DNA of 46,627 nt from Hoeflea sp. (GCA_019084245.1 JAHRFE010000018.1:1-46627), one strand, 5' to 3'; positions 25,485 through 34,427 are shown, numbered from the stretch's first letter. Program-made: numbers and translations. Notes: generated by a model from the sequence alone, not told the origin.

Positions 25485-26024
25485 TCAGTCGCTGTCGTCT
25501 TTCGGGTTTGCGCGCAAGCCGTAACTCTGAAACCCGGCCCGCATTACCGGCTTGCGCGACGACAGCACGCCCGAATTGACCCCGTTCCAGCCGATTTCGC
25601 CCGACAGCCGCGCATATTCGATCTTCGGGCAGCGGTTCATCACCACCTTGATCCCGGCGGCCTCCGCACGCGCCGCCGCCTCGTCATGGCGCACCGTCAG
25701 CTGCATCCAGATCACGTTGGGCAGAGGATCGAGCGCCAGCACTTCCTCGACGATGGCCGGCACGGCGTCGGGCGCGCGAAAGATGTCAACCATGTCGATA
25801 GCGACAGGAATATCGCTCAGCCGCGCATAGGTCATCTGGCCAAGGATCTCGCGACCGGCCTGCCCGGGATTGACCGGAATGACCGTGTAGCCCTTGTCGA
25901 GCATGTATTTCATCACGAAATAGCTTGGCCGCACATCATTGGCCGAGGCTCCGACCACCGCGATGGTCTTGACCGAGTGCAGAATGCCGGAAATGTAGGA
26001 ATTGTCGTACTGGTCGTGGTTCAT
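25485..26024 (-). CDS. CoA-binding protein (YccU-like)
   Basis: A 179-residue protein of the CoA_binding family, a Rossmann-like domain related to the N-terminal part of succinyl-CoA synthetase alpha. The nucleotide loop is KTIAVVGASANDVRPS, followed by VIPVNPG, then DMVDIFRAPDAV and MQLTVRHDEAAARAEAAG, and the conserved VVMNRCPKIEYARL. The ligand is thought to be CoA but the physiological role is unknown. ATG 26024 (with GAG eight bases upstream) gives the family N-terminus; the reading to 26138 adds unrelated sequence. Homologues are widespread single genes in proteobacteria. Divergent from the next gene with 139 bp between. Confidence 0.85.
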   Translation of the reverse strand: MNHDQYDNSYISGILHSVKTIAVVGASANDVRPSYFVMKYMLDKGYTVIPVNPGQAGREILGQMTYARLSDIPVAIDMVDIFRAPDAVPAIVEEVLALDPLPNVIWMQLTVRHDEAAARAEAAGIKVVMNRCPKIEYARLSGEIGWNGVNSGVLSSRKPVMRAGFQSYGLRANPKDDSD

Positions 26025-26163
26025 CGGCGGCTCACTCGATTTTGCTGGACCGGTTGTCGCAATGGCGGGTGGTCGCGTCAAGCCGCGGGTCTTGCCGTTG
26101 ATCAAACCTGCGACACATTGCGGGGTTAGTCTCTTCATTCAATGTTTGCCAGAGGAACCTGCC

Positions 26164-26535
26164 ATGTCCACAATTCTCAAATTCAGCACAGCGCTCCCTG
26201 TCGCAGCGCTTCTCGGTGTCATGCTGGCTGCAACAAGCGGCCCGGCGAACGCCATCAGCCGCATCGAGACCACGAAAACCCAGTGCAGCGCCATTCGCGC
26301 CGCCCTGATTCGCGAGGGCGCTGCGATCCTGCGCCACACGTCCAAGCGAGGCCTGCCGATATATGACCGCTATGTCAGCTCGTCGCGCCTGTGCCCGGGC
26401 AATACGGTTGGCGTCTGGGCCACAGTGCCAGCGCGCGACACCAATGCCTGCCGGGTGATCGCCTGCGATGCCACTCCCATCGACGACGATGATGATATAT
26501 TCCGGTTTCGACCGCTGCTCAGGATCACGCAGTAG
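26164..26535 (+). CDS. Small secreted protein of unknown function
   Basis: A 123-residue protein with a signal peptide (ALPVAALLGVMLAATSGPANA, cleavage near residue 30). The mature part begins ISRIETTKTQCSAIRAAL and has four Cys (QCSA, RLCPG, NACRVIACD), compatible with two disulfides. It ends with a run of aspartates and a basic tail. I do not recognise a family, although this Cys pattern recurs in small rhizobial periplasmic proteins. ATG 26164 is set by AGAGGA seven bases upstream; the longer reading to 26002 has no signal. Convergent with the GNAT gene. Confidence 0.75.
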   Translation: MSTILKFSTALPVAALLGVMLAATSGPANAISRIETTKTQCSAIRAALIREGAAILRHTSKRGLPIYDRYVSSSRLCPGNTVGVWATVPARDTNACRVIACDATPIDDDDDIFRFRPLLRITQ

Positions 26536-26560
26536 CCAAAAGAACGGAACTGTTCTCCAA

Positions 26561-27301
26561 TCATGGCTGCGGCTGACGCATGTAAGTATAGTCGAACAAC
26601 TCAGTCGAGAACCCGAGCGAGCGGTAGAGTGCGCGCGCCGGCTCATTTTCGGTTACAACCTGCAGCACCACCGCATCGACACCTTGCGACGCTGCCCAAT
26701 TCAGCAGGGATTTCACGGTATTGCGGGCAAGGCCCCTGCTCCTATGGGCCGCGTCAGTGGCAACGGCTTCAATGACCAGAAGTCCATCGACGATAACCCC
26801 ATAGGCGACCGACTGGATTGTCCCATCAACTTCAACGCCGGAAAACAGTTTCGGGCCTTCGATCATTTCGAGCATCGAGCGAAATATGGCTGGATCGGAA
26901 GCCGCAATCCGGTTCCGGGCGGTGAGCCAGTCCTGATTTGGCTCCGGCCAGACGCTCACACCCTGTTCGGACGCGCGTCCGGTGCTGTCGATTTCCGCGT
27001 GGAGCGTCGTGGTGGCGCCTTCCTGGCTGTAACCGCGTTTGGACAGCGCCGTGGAGGAAGCGCCTGCAAACGACATGACGCGCACCAGCGCAGGCTGCCC
27101 GAAGCCAGCATAATGCTCCTCGACCTGATCGATCAGCCTGTCGTCGATCGCCTGAGAGTCCGGCAACTGGTTGAGTGAATTGACGCGCCGGATCGAGCCG
27201 CCGCTGCGGCGCGCGACCCAGCCGCGGACGTCTGACTCCTGTTCTGCCGGCCATGCAGCGCGGCAGGCCATTTCCGCACGCCAGAGCAGATCGAGATCCA
27301 T
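26561..27301 (-). CDS. GNAT-family N-acetyltransferase (second gene of an SOS-type operon)
   Basis: A 246-residue acetyltransferase. The N-terminal half is a degenerate GNAT-like domain. The second half holds the CoA loop in VIEAVATDAAHRSRGLARNTV, near residues 165-185, and the typical end NEPARALYRSLGFS. This two-half layout occurs in N-acetyltransferases of unclear substrate and also in antibiotic-modifying enzymes. ATG 27301 follows GAGGAGGGG. It starts 33 bp after the stop of the VOC gene and likely shares its LexA-controlled promoter. Substrate cannot be read from the sequence. Confidence 0.85.
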   Translation of the reverse strand: MDLDLLWRAEMACRAAWPAEQESDVRGWVARRSGGSIRRVNSLNQLPDSQAIDDRLIDQVEEHYAGFGQPALVRVMSFAGASSTALSKRGYSQEGATTTLHAEIDSTGRASEQGVSVWPEPNQDWLTARNRIAASDPAIFRSMLEMIEGPKLFSGVEVDGTIQSVAYGVIVDGLLVIEAVATDAAHRSRGLARNTVKSLLNWAASQGVDAVVLQVVTENEPARALYRSLGFSTELFDYTYMRQPQP

Positions 27302-27334
27302 CGTCACACCCCTCCTCACCGCTTGATCCTGATC

Positions 27335-27769
27335 CTAGTCCGGCAGCATCATGTGGCCATCCTCGCCCAGCGGCATGAACGGATTGTGCGCCAGTTCCCA
27401 CAGATGCCCGTCGGGATCGGCGAAATAGCCAGAGTAGCCGCCCCAGAACACCTCGTGCGGCTTCTTGACCGGGTTCGCTCCGCACTGAACCGCAAAGTCC
27501 CAGGCCGCATCGACTTCGTCGCGCGAAGCCAGATTCTGGGCCAGCGCCATGCCCTCGAAAGCCTGCGGACGGGTGGGGGCAAGCCCCGCATCGGCCGCCA
27601 GAGAGTCACGGCCGAACAGCCCCAGCACGGTGCCGCTCATGTGAAAGAAGCTGGCGCTGTCATTGGAGGCGGAGGATCGCTTGAACCCCAGCTTTTCATA
27701 GAATGCCGTGGACACTGCGACGTCAGCGACGCCGAGCGTGATCAGGGTGATGCGCGCGGCAAGAGCCAT
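27335..27769 (-). CDS. VOC-family (glyoxalase/bleomycin-resistance-like) protein
   Basis: A 144-residue vicinal-oxygen-chelate fold protein with two beta-alpha-beta-beta-beta modules. The start is RITLITLGVADVAVSTAFYEKLGF and the second module ends YFADPDGHLWELAHNPF, where the Glu is the usual metal ligand. The first-strand ligand position holds Thr rather than His, so it may not be a metal enzyme but a binding protein of the bleomycin-resistance kind. AAGGAG precedes ATG 27769. A LexA box overlaps the -10 of its promoter, which ties the gene to DNA damage. It is followed by the GNAT gene, so the pair may act on one toxic or DNA-damaging compound. Confidence 0.88.
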   Translation of the reverse strand: MALAARITLITLGVADVAVSTAFYEKLGFKRSSASNDSASFFHMSGTVLGLFGRDSLAADAGLAPTRPQAFEGMALAQNLASRDEVDAAWDFAVQCGANPVKKPHEVFWGGYSGYFADPDGHLWELAHNPFMPLGEDGHMMLPD

Positions 27770-27831
27770 GAAATCTCCTTGTCTGACCGGTCGCGGGGCA
27801 GCGGCGCGGTTGTCAGGTGAAACGGATTGAA

Positions 27832-27872
27832 GAACATATCACGAACATAATGGGCGACCTGGCGCCTGTCAA
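27832..27872 (-). promoter_or_regulatory. LexA-controlled promoter of the VOC-GNAT operon
   Basis: On the minus strand TTGACA (27872-27867) is followed after exactly 17 bp by TATGTT (27849-27844). A perfect LexA box (plus strand GAACATATCACGAAC, 27832-27846; minus strand GTTC-N7-GTTC) overlaps the last bases of the -10 and the transcript start. Leader about 68 bases. Spacings are direct observations; LexA control is inferred from the known alphaproteobacterial operator. Confidence 0.85.
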
Positions 27873-27910
27873 TCAGCGGATCATTGCGTCGCCCGCTCGA
27901 ATTCGGGCGC

Positions 27911-28735
27911 TTACTCCCCGGTCCATTCCGGCTTGCGCTTGCCGATGAAGGCGCCGATGCCTTCCTCGGCGTCGCGGGCCATCATGTTCTCGACCATCAC
28001 GGCTGCGGTGTATTCATAGGCGTCCTGAAGCGACATCTCGGCCTGGCGGTAAAACGCCTCCTTGCCGATCTTCACCGTCAAAGGCGATTTGGAAGCAATG
28101 ACTTCGGCGTATTTCATGACAATCTGATTCAGGTACTGGCGCGGCATGATGCGGTTGATCAGCCCGAATTCCCGCGCCGTCGACGCATCGATGGTCTCGC
28201 CGGTGAGCAGCATCTCCATCGCCTGCTTGCGGTGGACATTGCGGGAGAGCGCCACCATCGGCGTCGAGCAGAACAGGCCGATATTGACGCCGGGCGTGCA
28301 GAAGGTGGAGGTGTCGGTGCACATCGCCAGATCACAGGAGGCGACGAGCTGGCAGCCGGCGGCGGTGGCCAGTCCATCGACCTCGGCGATGACTGGCACC
28401 GGCAAATGCACGATCGTCTGCATCAGTTCGGCGCAGAGCTTCATGGTGCGCGCGAAGAACGCCCTGCCCCGGTCCTCATCGGCGCGGTGCAGCGTGAGTT
28501 CCTTGAGATCGTGGCCGGCGGAGAACAATTTGCCAGGGGTCGCCGAGGCGATGATCACCACACGGATGGTCGGGTCCTCGCGGGTGGCGTCCAGCGCTTC
28601 CTTGAGCGCCTGCATCATGGCGACCGACAAGGCGTTGGCGGGCGGATTGTTCATCTCCAGGCGCAAGACATTGCCCAGCCTTTGCGTCTTGACCAAACCG
28701 CCCGATGCTTCCTGCTTCAACTCAACCACGTTCAT
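27911..28735 (-). CDS. ECHDC3-like enoyl-CoA hydratase/isomerase-family protein
   Basis: A 274-residue crotonase-fold protein. Oxyanion-hole parts are FSAGHDLKEL and EVDGLATAAGCQLVASCDLA. The two glutamates used by classical hydratases are absent: the first site is AAGCQL (Gln instead of Glu) and the second FCTPGVNIGLFCSTP (Gly instead of Glu). The block TPGVNIGLFCSTP and the C-terminus with IGAFIGKRKPEW match the ECHDC3 subgroup, whose reaction is not settled. ATG 28735 has AGGGTGTG upstream. A much longer open reading to 29257 is an artefact antisense to the next gene. Shares a divergent promoter region of 216 bp (28736-28951) with the thioesterase. Confidence 0.85.
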   Translation of the reverse strand: MNVVELKQEASGGLVKTQRLGNVLRLEMNNPPANALSVAMMQALKEALDATREDPTIRVVIIASATPGKLFSAGHDLKELTLHRADEDRGRAFFARTMKLCAELMQTIVHLPVPVIAEVDGLATAAGCQLVASCDLAMCTDTSTFCTPGVNIGLFCSTPMVALSRNVHRKQAMEMLLTGETIDASTAREFGLINRIMPRQYLNQIVMKYAEVIASKSPLTVKIGKEAFYRQAEMSLQDAYEYTAAVMVENMMARDAEEGIGAFIGKRKPEWTGE

Positions 28736-28951
28736 CAGTTCACACCCTTTCATGTTTGCACACAGTCTAGCGCGAGAGCCGGGTCGCGGGAAGCCCGGGA
28801 CGGCGTTGACCCGCCCGTCAATTTCCGCAACGTTGCCGTCAGAACGAGTCTGGAGGGGAGCGCCTGCGGATGGCGGCACTGCCATCAGAAGCGTGCGGGC
28901 TGTTTCCCGCCCCTTTACCCCAGGCTCACGCAGCAGACCTAGCCAGGAACC

Positions 28952-29395
28952 ATGCCCATGCCCGCACCGGCCACACCCGTGATGACCGCCCCCGAGGTCT
29001 CCGCCTATCTCCAGGAGGTGTTTCCGCAGATCAAGGCCAATGGCGATGACATCAGGGTGCTTGATGTCACGCCCGGACTGGCGCGCGTCAGCCTTCATGC
29101 CGACGAGAAGCATCTCCGGCCCGGCGGAACGGTCAGCGGGCCGACGATGTTCACGCTGGCCGATGTCGCCGCCTATGCGGTGATCCTCGCCCATATCGGG
29201 CGCGTGGCGCTGGCGGTCACGACAAACCTCAACATCAATTTCCTGATGAAGCCGCAACCGGGGCCGCTCGAAGCGTCAGCGACGATCCTCAAGCTGGGGA
29301 AACGATTGGTGGTGACCGATATCGCCATCTCGGATTCGGGCGGAGAACTGGTGGCTCACGCCACCGCCACCTACTCGATTCCGCCCCGCAGCTGA
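28952..29395 (+). CDS. PaaI-family acyl-CoA thioesterase
   Basis: A 147-residue hotdog-fold protein. The hotdog helix and active-site region are seen in RPGGTVSGPTMFTLADVAAYAVILAHIG, followed by the beta strands LAVTTNLNINFLMKPQPG and LVAHATATYSIP. In PaaI-like enzymes the acidic residue is in the helix; here it is D71 in TLADVAAYA. They hydrolyse acyl-CoA thioesters, often phenylacetyl-CoA-type or medium-chain ones. The position opposite the crotonase-like gene suggests a role in acyl-CoA handling, but no pathway is clear. Several in-frame ATGs lie near the start; 28952 has AGGAACC upstream. Confidence 0.85.
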   Translation: MPMPAPATPVMTAPEVSAYLQEVFPQIKANGDDIRVLDVTPGLARVSLHADEKHLRPGGTVSGPTMFTLADVAAYAVILAHIGRVALAVTTNLNINFLMKPQPGPLEASATILKLGKRLVVTDIAISDSGGELVAHATATYSIPPRS

Positions 29396-29490
29396 CGCGC
29401 TCGCGAGCCGATTTATACGGTGTTATAATACCTCATTGTCAAGCCATTGTTTTCCCTTGCCTATTTCGAGCTGCATCCGATCTCTGCTGC

Positions 29491-29519
29491 TTGACGGCAT
29501 TTTGCGCCTCGCCTATAAG
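29491..29519 (+). promoter_or_regulatory. Promoter of the rplM-rpsI operon
   Basis: TTGACG (29491-29496), 17 bp, TATAAG (29514-29519): near-perfect sigma70 elements. The leader to rplM is about 130 bases and could hold a regulatory fold, but I see no known r-protein leader motif. Confidence 0.8.
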
Positions 29520-29653
29520 CACGCAGCGTCGCAATCCGTAAGAAAACGGCGCGTCCGTTGGTTCGGGATTATCTTCCGGAACAACCCAAGCAACAAGAAA
29601 CGTCCGGCTTTGGCCTTCTGGCGATCCCGGATCCTGAATGAAGAGAGAACTCC

Positions 29654-30118
29654 ATGAAAACCTTTACGCAGAAGCCTGCAGAGGTTGATAAGAAGTGGGT
29701 GATTATCGACGCGACAGATCTCGTCGTCGGCCGTCTCGCCACCATTATCGCCAACATCCTGCGCGGCAAGAACAAAGTCACCTACACCCCTCACGTCGAT
29801 GACGGCGACAATGTCGTGGTCATCAACGCCGAGAAGGCTGTCCTGACCGGCAACAAATATGCCGACAAGAAATATTACTGGCACACCGGCTATCCCGGCG
29901 GCATCAAGGAGCGCACCGCGCGCCAGATTTTCGAAGGCCGCTTTCCCGAGCGGATCATCGAGAAGGCTGTCGAGCGCATGGTTCCCCGCGGTCCGCTCGG
30001 CCGTCGCCAGATGAAGAACCTGCGCGTTTACGCCGGGTCCACGCATCCGCACGAAGCTCAGCAGCCGACCGTTCTCGACGTCGCTTCGCTGAACACCAAG
30101 AACAAAAGGAGCGCCTGA
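29654..30118 (+). CDS. rplM: 50S ribosomal protein L13
   Basis: A 154-residue 23S rRNA-binding protein, one of the first to join the large subunit. Recognised by [19 protein letters not shown] at the N-terminus, [17 protein letters not shown] in the middle, and the signature [22 protein letters not shown]. Length is normal for alphaproteobacteria. A promoter lies 135 bp upstream and GAGAGAACTCC precedes the ATG. It is followed two bases later by rpsI in the universal L13-S9 pair. Confidence 0.98.
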   Translation: MKTFTQKPAEVDKKWVIIDATDLVVGRLATIIANILRGKNKVTYTPHVDDGDNVVVINAEKAVLTGNKYADKKYYWHTGYPGGIKERTARQIFEGRFPERIIEKAVERMVPRGPLGRRQMKNLRVYAGSTHPHEAQQPTVLDVASLNTKNKRSA

Positions 30119-30120
30119 TC

Positions 30121-30600
30121 ATGGCTGAACTCAATTCGCTTGAGGAGCTCGGCGCATCCGTGACCGCAGCAGCCGAGCCGGCAGCACCGGTGCACGTGCG
30201 CAAGGTCGATGACCTTGGCCGCTCCTACGCAACCGGCAAGCGCAAGAACGCAATCGCCCGCGTCTGGATCAAGCCGGGCACCGGCAAGGTCACCGTCAAC
30301 GGCCGTGATTTCGTCACCTACTTCGCCCGCCCCGTGCTGCAGATGGTTGTCCAGCAGCCGGTCATCGCGGCTGCCCGCCAGGGTCAGTTCGACGTCGTCT
30401 GCACCGTCACCGGCGGCGGCCTTTCGGGCCAGGCCGGCGCTGTGCGCCACGGCATCTCCAAGGCGCTGACCTATTACGAGCCGGGCCTGCGCGCGGTTCT
30501 CAAGAAGGGTGGCTTCCTGACCCGCGACAGCCGCGTTGTCGAACGCAAGAAATACGGCAAGGCCAAGGCCCGCCGCTCGTTCCAGTTCTCCAAGCGTTAA
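30121..30600 (+). CDS. rpsI: 30S ribosomal protein S9
   Basis: A 159-residue small-subunit protein whose C-terminal tail reaches the P-site tRNA. The family core [21 protein letters not shown] and [20 protein letters not shown] are present, and the tail ends [11 protein letters not shown], with the invariant final Lys-Arg. The first 30 residues are an Ala/Glu-rich extension usual for alphaproteobacteria. Starts two bases after the rplM stop, with GGAG (inside AAAGGAGC) just upstream, and ends at a strong terminator. Confidence 0.98.
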   Translation: MAELNSLEELGASVTAAAEPAAPVHVRKVDDLGRSYATGKRKNAIARVWIKPGTGKVTVNGRDFVTYFARPVLQMVVQQPVIAAARQGQFDVVCTVTGGGLSGQAGAVRHGISKALTYYEPGLRAVLKKGGFLTRDSRVVERKKYGKAKARRSFQFSKR

Positions 30601-30630
30601 TTCGCCCGGACGGCACTGCGAACCACTTTG

Positions 30631-30656
30631 GACGGGGCTTCGGCCCCGTCTTTTTT
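30631..30656 (+). terminator. Rho-independent terminator of rplM-rpsI
   Basis: GACGGGGC and GCCCCGTC form an eight-base stem with a TTCG tetraloop, followed by six T (30651-30656). Textbook shape, 30 bases after the rpsI stop. Confidence 0.95.
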
Positions 30657-30741
30657 GCCTGCTTGTCTCTCCGGCTTGAAGTCCGGGTCCCGGCCGCTAT
30701 CTCCCGGCACATTACGATGCCGTCCTTTCAGGAGAACAGCG

Positions 30742-31146
30742 ATGCAGGGACACATAACGCGACGCGGGCTTCTGGCGGCTGCGGCCCTGATGGTCCTCGC
30801 CCCCGGCCAGTCATTGGCCGCCGGCGGATTGCGGGACGTCACACCGCAGGACGCCTTTGGCGCGCTCCAGACCGATCCCTCGATCCTCGTTCTCGATATC
30901 CGAACGCTGCGGGAATTCGCCGCCGGCCATCTCGAGGGAGCGATCCACATCAATTACTACGACAGGGATTTCGCCCATAGGATCCGGGCGCTGGATTCGA
31001 CGCGAACCTATGTGATGTATTGTCAGGCAGGCGGCCGGAGCCATGCCCTGATGCGCGCGTTCTCGCAGTCGCCGTTCCGCAATGTGATGCACATCCCCGC
31101 GGGTTTCTCCGGCTGGCGGCGCCAGGGCCTGCCATTCGTCAAGTGA
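30742..31146 (+). CDS. Periplasmic rhodanese-like sulfurtransferase
   Basis: A 134-residue single rhodanese domain. The catalytic loop is YCQAGGRS with C94, after IRTLREFAAGHLEGAIHINYY, the usual CH2 element. The N-terminus is a signal sequence (TRRGLLAAAALMVLAPGQSLAAG), with Arg-Arg before the hydrophobic core, which hints at Tat or Sec export. The start at 30742 has AGGAGA seven bases upstream; a reading to 30628 would run through the rpsI terminator. Sulfane-sulfur donor and acceptor cannot be told. Convergent with the acyltransferase gene, 7 bp between stops. Confidence 0.88.
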   Translation: MQGHITRRGLLAAAALMVLAPGQSLAAGGLRDVTPQDAFGALQTDPSILVLDIRTLREFAAGHLEGAIHINYYDRDFAHRIRALDSTRTYVMYCQAGGRSHALMRAFSQSPFRNVMHIPAGFSGWRRQGLPFVK

Positions 31147-31153
31147 AAGCCGT

Positions 31154-32353
31154 CTATTCCGCGGGATCCCTGGCTGCGCCATGTGTACCCACGGCGTGCG
31201 GCGGGCGGCGCAGCTTGTCCAGAACCCAGGCTGACAGCGGCCTTTCGACAAGCCTGTTGTAGATCCCTGCCGTGGCAAACACGGCCACCGTAATGATCAG
31301 GTAGTGCGCCGGCCAGGGCAATTCTATCATGGCGTCCGAAGGGATCACATGCTTGATGTACAAGGTGATCACAAACAGGTGCGTGAGGTAAAGCGCATAG
31401 GACCAATCGCCCAGACGCGCCAGCCACGCGGACCTGAAGGTCAAGGTGCCGAGCCCGCCATACAACACCGCAGTGGCCGGCACGCCCCAGTAGAACGCCC
31501 GCCAGTCGACCAGCGGCCTTTCCCACTGCAGGACAAGCAGCAGGGCGCCAAGGGAAAAGACCGCCACCGGCGCGAAACTCAGCCCCTCGCTTCCGGTCCG
31601 TCTCCAGGTCCGGAAGACCAGGATGCCGAAGACGAATTCCAGCAGGATCGGGTTGGTGTAGAAGTTCAGGCTCGGATGGGTGGGGTTGAACACAATGCCG
31701 GCCAGCACGAGAGCGATGATCACGCCTGATGTACCAAGCAACCGCCGGTCGGAAAACAGCCCGGCGGTCACGGCGACGATGGCGTAGAAGAAGACCTCGT
31801 AGTTCAGCGTCCAGCCGACAACCAGCAGTGGCACTGTCGAGCCGTTGCCGGTGTCGACCGCGAGGAAGAGCAGCGATGTCGCAAGCGCCGGGATATCGGC
31901 GGTCGTTGAGTTGAACAGGCTCGGCGCCGCCGCCGCCAGGGCGAAGACAAAGCAGGAGATGACCCAATAGGCCGGTGCGACCCGCGCGATCCGCCTTATC
32001 CAGAAGTCCCGGCCATCAAATCTGCCGGGGCGGTCGACGATCATCGCCATGATGAAACCGGAAATCACGAAGAACAGGTCAACGCCCGCGGCGCCGACAT
32101 AGTCCACCCGTCGCGGATCAAGCCCCCAGGTTTCCTGGGAGAGGACCGAGACATGGAACAGCATCACCACAAGGGCCGCCGCCGCACGCAGATATTGCAC
32201 GGGGTAGAGTGTTTCGGGATGAGGCGCAGGCACCGGTGAAGTCCTCAAGATCCATCTGTAGTCGGTCCCTGATATCACCCTGCCGCCGCCCTGCGGCTTT
32301 AATCCCCATTTAACCTTAATGGCGGCCCCGGGCGGGCCACGCGGCTTTATCAT
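31154..32353 (-). CDS. Acyltransferase-3 family membrane protein (OafA/YrhL-like)
   Basis: A polytopic protein with about ten transmembrane segments that transfers acetyl or similar groups to sugars of surface glycans. Family motifs are YLRAAAALVVMLFHVSV (the catalytic His lies in MLFHV), VDLFFVISGFIMAM and FWIRRIARVAPAYW. The start is uncertain: ATG 32353 gives 399 residues but its first 25 codons cover an AT-rich, promoter-like stretch including TTAACC (32310-32315). GTG 32278 or a later start is at least as likely. Possible acceptors include the LPS or the polysaccharide from the 36-44 kb locus, but no link is shown. Divergent from speB. Confidence 0.88.
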   Translation of the reverse strand: MIKPRGPPGAAIKVKWGLKPQGGGRVISGTDYRWILRTSPVPAPHPETLYPVQYLRAAAALVVMLFHVSVLSQETWGLDPRRVDYVGAAGVDLFFVISGFIMAMIVDRPGRFDGRDFWIRRIARVAPAYWVISCFVFALAAAAPSLFNSTTADIPALATSLLFLAVDTGNGSTVPLLVVGWTLNYEVFFYAIVAVTAGLFSDRRLLGTSGVIIALVLAGIVFNPTHPSLNFYTNPILLEFVFGILVFRTWRRTGSEGLSFAPVAVFSLGALLLVLQWERPLVDWRAFYWGVPATAVLYGGLGTLTFRSAWLARLGDWSYALYLTHLFVITLYIKHVIPSDAMIELPWPAHYLIITVAVFATAGIYNRLVERPLSAWVLDKLRRPPHAVGTHGAARDPAE

Positions 32354-32409
32354 GCCAGGCCAATGCGCTAGAAGGTCTGGCAGTCAAATCTCGCGTCGGG
32401 AACCAGATC

Positions 32410-33360
32410 ATGGCCAACCACTCCATCGACCACGCCTTCACCACCCGTTCGTTGACGGACCGGGCCACCGACCCGACCCATGCAGGCGCGCTGTCGTTCA
32501 TGCGGCGCAAATACACCAAGTCACTTAAGGGCGTTGATGCCGTGGTCTGGGGCATTCCGTTCGACGCGGCAGTCTCCAACCGGCCCGGCGCCCGCTTCGG
32601 CCCGCAGGCAATCCGCCGGGCCTCGGCGATCATGGACAACGACCCGCAATATCCGTTCGAGCGCGACCTGTTCGAGGCGATGGCGGTGATCGATTACGGC
32701 GACTGCCTGCTCGACTATGGCAACCACCAGAAGACGCCGGCGACGATTGAACGCGAAGCGGCGAAGATCCTGGCGTCCGGCGCGTTCCTCTTGAGCCTGG
32801 GCGGCGACCATTACGTCACCTGGCCGCTGCTCAAGGCCCATGCGGCGAAACACGGGCCGCTGGCGCTGGTCCAGTTCGACGCGCACCAGGACACCTGGTT
32901 CGATGACGGCAAGCGCATCGATCACGGCTCCTTCGTCGGCCGCGCGGTGCGCGACGGTGTGATTGATCCGACCCGGTCGATCCAGGTCGGGATCCGAACC
33001 CATGCGCCCGAGGATTGCGGCATCCGCATCATCTATGGCCATGAGGTCGAGGACATGACCGCAACCCAGATTGCGCAAACGATTCTCGATCATGTTGGCG
33101 ATATGCCCTGCTACGTCACCTTCGACATCGACTGTCTCGACCCGGCATTTGCGCCTGGCACCGGCACTCCGGTCGCGGGCGGCCCGTCCAGCGCCCGGAT
33201 GCTGTCGGTGCTGCAGAAGCTCGGGGCACTTGATATCAAGGGCGCAGATATTGTAGAAGTCGCTCCAGCCTATGATCACGCGGACATCACCGCGATAGCC
33301 GGAGCCGCCGTCGCCATGCATTATCTGGGACTCCTCGCAGAACGCCGCTCGCGACGATAG
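32410..33360 (+). CDS. speB: Agmatinase/arginase-family ureohydrolase
   Basis: A 316-residue enzyme with a binuclear Mn site that releases urea from agmatine (to putrescine) or a related guanidino compound. Metal ligands: H134 in [13 protein letters not shown]157, H159 and D161 in FDAHQDTW, and D239 and D241 in [19 protein letters not shown]. The substrate loop DHGSFVGRA differs from the more usual DHGTMF, so the specificity could be agmatine or a related guanidino acid. I assign agmatinase because the rest follows the SpeB pattern. It lies just ahead of argC, so arginine-related genes are together. Confidence 0.9.
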   Translation: MANHSIDHAFTTRSLTDRATDPTHAGALSFMRRKYTKSLKGVDAVVWGIPFDAAVSNRPGARFGPQAIRRASAIMDNDPQYPFERDLFEAMAVIDYGDCLLDYGNHQKTPATIEREAAKILASGAFLLSLGGDHYVTWPLLKAHAAKHGPLALVQFDAHQDTWFDDGKRIDHGSFVGRAVRDGVIDPTRSIQVGIRTHAPEDCGIRIIYGHEVEDMTATQIAQTILDHVGDMPCYVTFDIDCLDPAFAPGTGTPVAGGPSSARMLSVLQKLGALDIKGADIVEVAPAYDHADITAIAGAAVAMHYLGLLAERRSRR

Positions 33361-33446
33361 ACGCCCGAGCATCTTCTCAAGCTTCAGCGATTGAGTCCGA
33401 AGCTCTGCGCAAGTCCCTGATATTCAAGCACACACGGAGAAGCCCG

Positions 33447-34370
33447 ATGGCTCCCAAGATTTTCATTGACGGCGAACACGGCACCACCGGCCTGCAGATC
33501 GTCTCGCGGCTGCAGGACCGGAGCGACATCGACCTGATGTCGATGCCGGCCGAACAGCGGCGGGACCCGGAGGTGCGGACGAAGTTTCTGCGCGAGGCCG
33601 ATGTCGCCATTCTGTGCCTGCCCGATGATGCGGCGCGCGGAGCCGTGGCGCTCGCATCAGACGCCGGCACCCGCTTCATCGACGCGTCCACCGCACACCG
33701 GACCGATCCCGCCTGGGCCTTCGGCTTTGCCGAGCTGTCGGACGGCCAGGCAGCGCGTATTGCTGCCGCGCAATTCGTTTCCAACCCAGGCTGCTATTCG
33801 ACCGGCGCCATCGCGCTGATCGCTCCCCTGATCGCGGCCGGACTGCTGCCGACGGATTACCCTGTGACGATCAACGCCGTCTCGGGCTATACCGGCGGCG
33901 GCAAGCAGATGATCGCCCAGATGGAAGACGCATCGCGGGACGACGCCATCACCGCCGCCTACTTCGCCTATGCGCTGACGCTTGCGCACAAGCATGTGCC
34001 GGAAATCATGCGTCACGCAGGAATCACGCGGCGGCCGGTCTTCACCCCCGCTGTTGGCCGCTTCGCGCAAGGCATGCTGGTCAATGTGCCGCTGCATCTC
34101 GATCTGACGGACGCTTCGTCGGTCGCGGAGATCCATGCGGCGCTGGACATCCACTATGGCGGCAGCGAGATCGTCAACGTGGTTTCGCTTGCGGATGGAG
34201 CCCCGCCCCGGCTTGACCCTGAGGAATTGGCGGGGACGGACCGGATGAAACTCTATGTCTGCGGGCTCGAAGGCTCGGGCCAGGTCAATCTGGTGGCGTC
34301 GCTCGACAATCTCGGCAAGGGCGCCTCGGGGGCTGCGGTGCAGAACCTCGATCTGATGATCGGCGGCTGA
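33447..34370 (+). CDS. argC: N-acetyl-gamma-glutamyl-phosphate reductase, class 2
   Basis: The third step of arginine synthesis, reducing N-acetylglutamyl phosphate with NADPH. Length 307 and the N-terminus [15 protein letters not shown] mark the short class-2 type common in Rhizobiales. The nucleophile is C116 in [11 protein letters not shown], and the catalytic His lies in [14 protein letters not shown]. In-frame ATG 33447 is the only sensible start, with ACGGAGAAG upstream. It follows speB by 86 bp on the same strand, and an operon is possible though no shared promoter is proven. Convergent with ctaA, 57 bp between stops. Confidence 0.95.
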   Translation: MAPKIFIDGEHGTTGLQIVSRLQDRSDIDLMSMPAEQRRDPEVRTKFLREADVAILCLPDDAARGAVALASDAGTRFIDASTAHRTDPAWAFGFAELSDGQAARIAAAQFVSNPGCYSTGAIALIAPLIAAGLLPTDYPVTINAVSGYTGGGKQMIAQMEDASRDDAITAAYFAYALTLAHKHVPEIMRHAGITRRPVFTPAVGRFAQGMLVNVPLHLDLTDASSVAEIHAALDIHYGGSEIVNVVSLADGAPPRLDPEELAGTDRMKLYVCGLEGSGQVNLVASLDNLGKGASGAAVQNLDLMIGG

Positions 34371-34427
34371 TCCGGACGCAAAGCTCCCCGGCAACCTTTG
34401 CCCATCCTGTCGGATGCGCGGCGCTTG

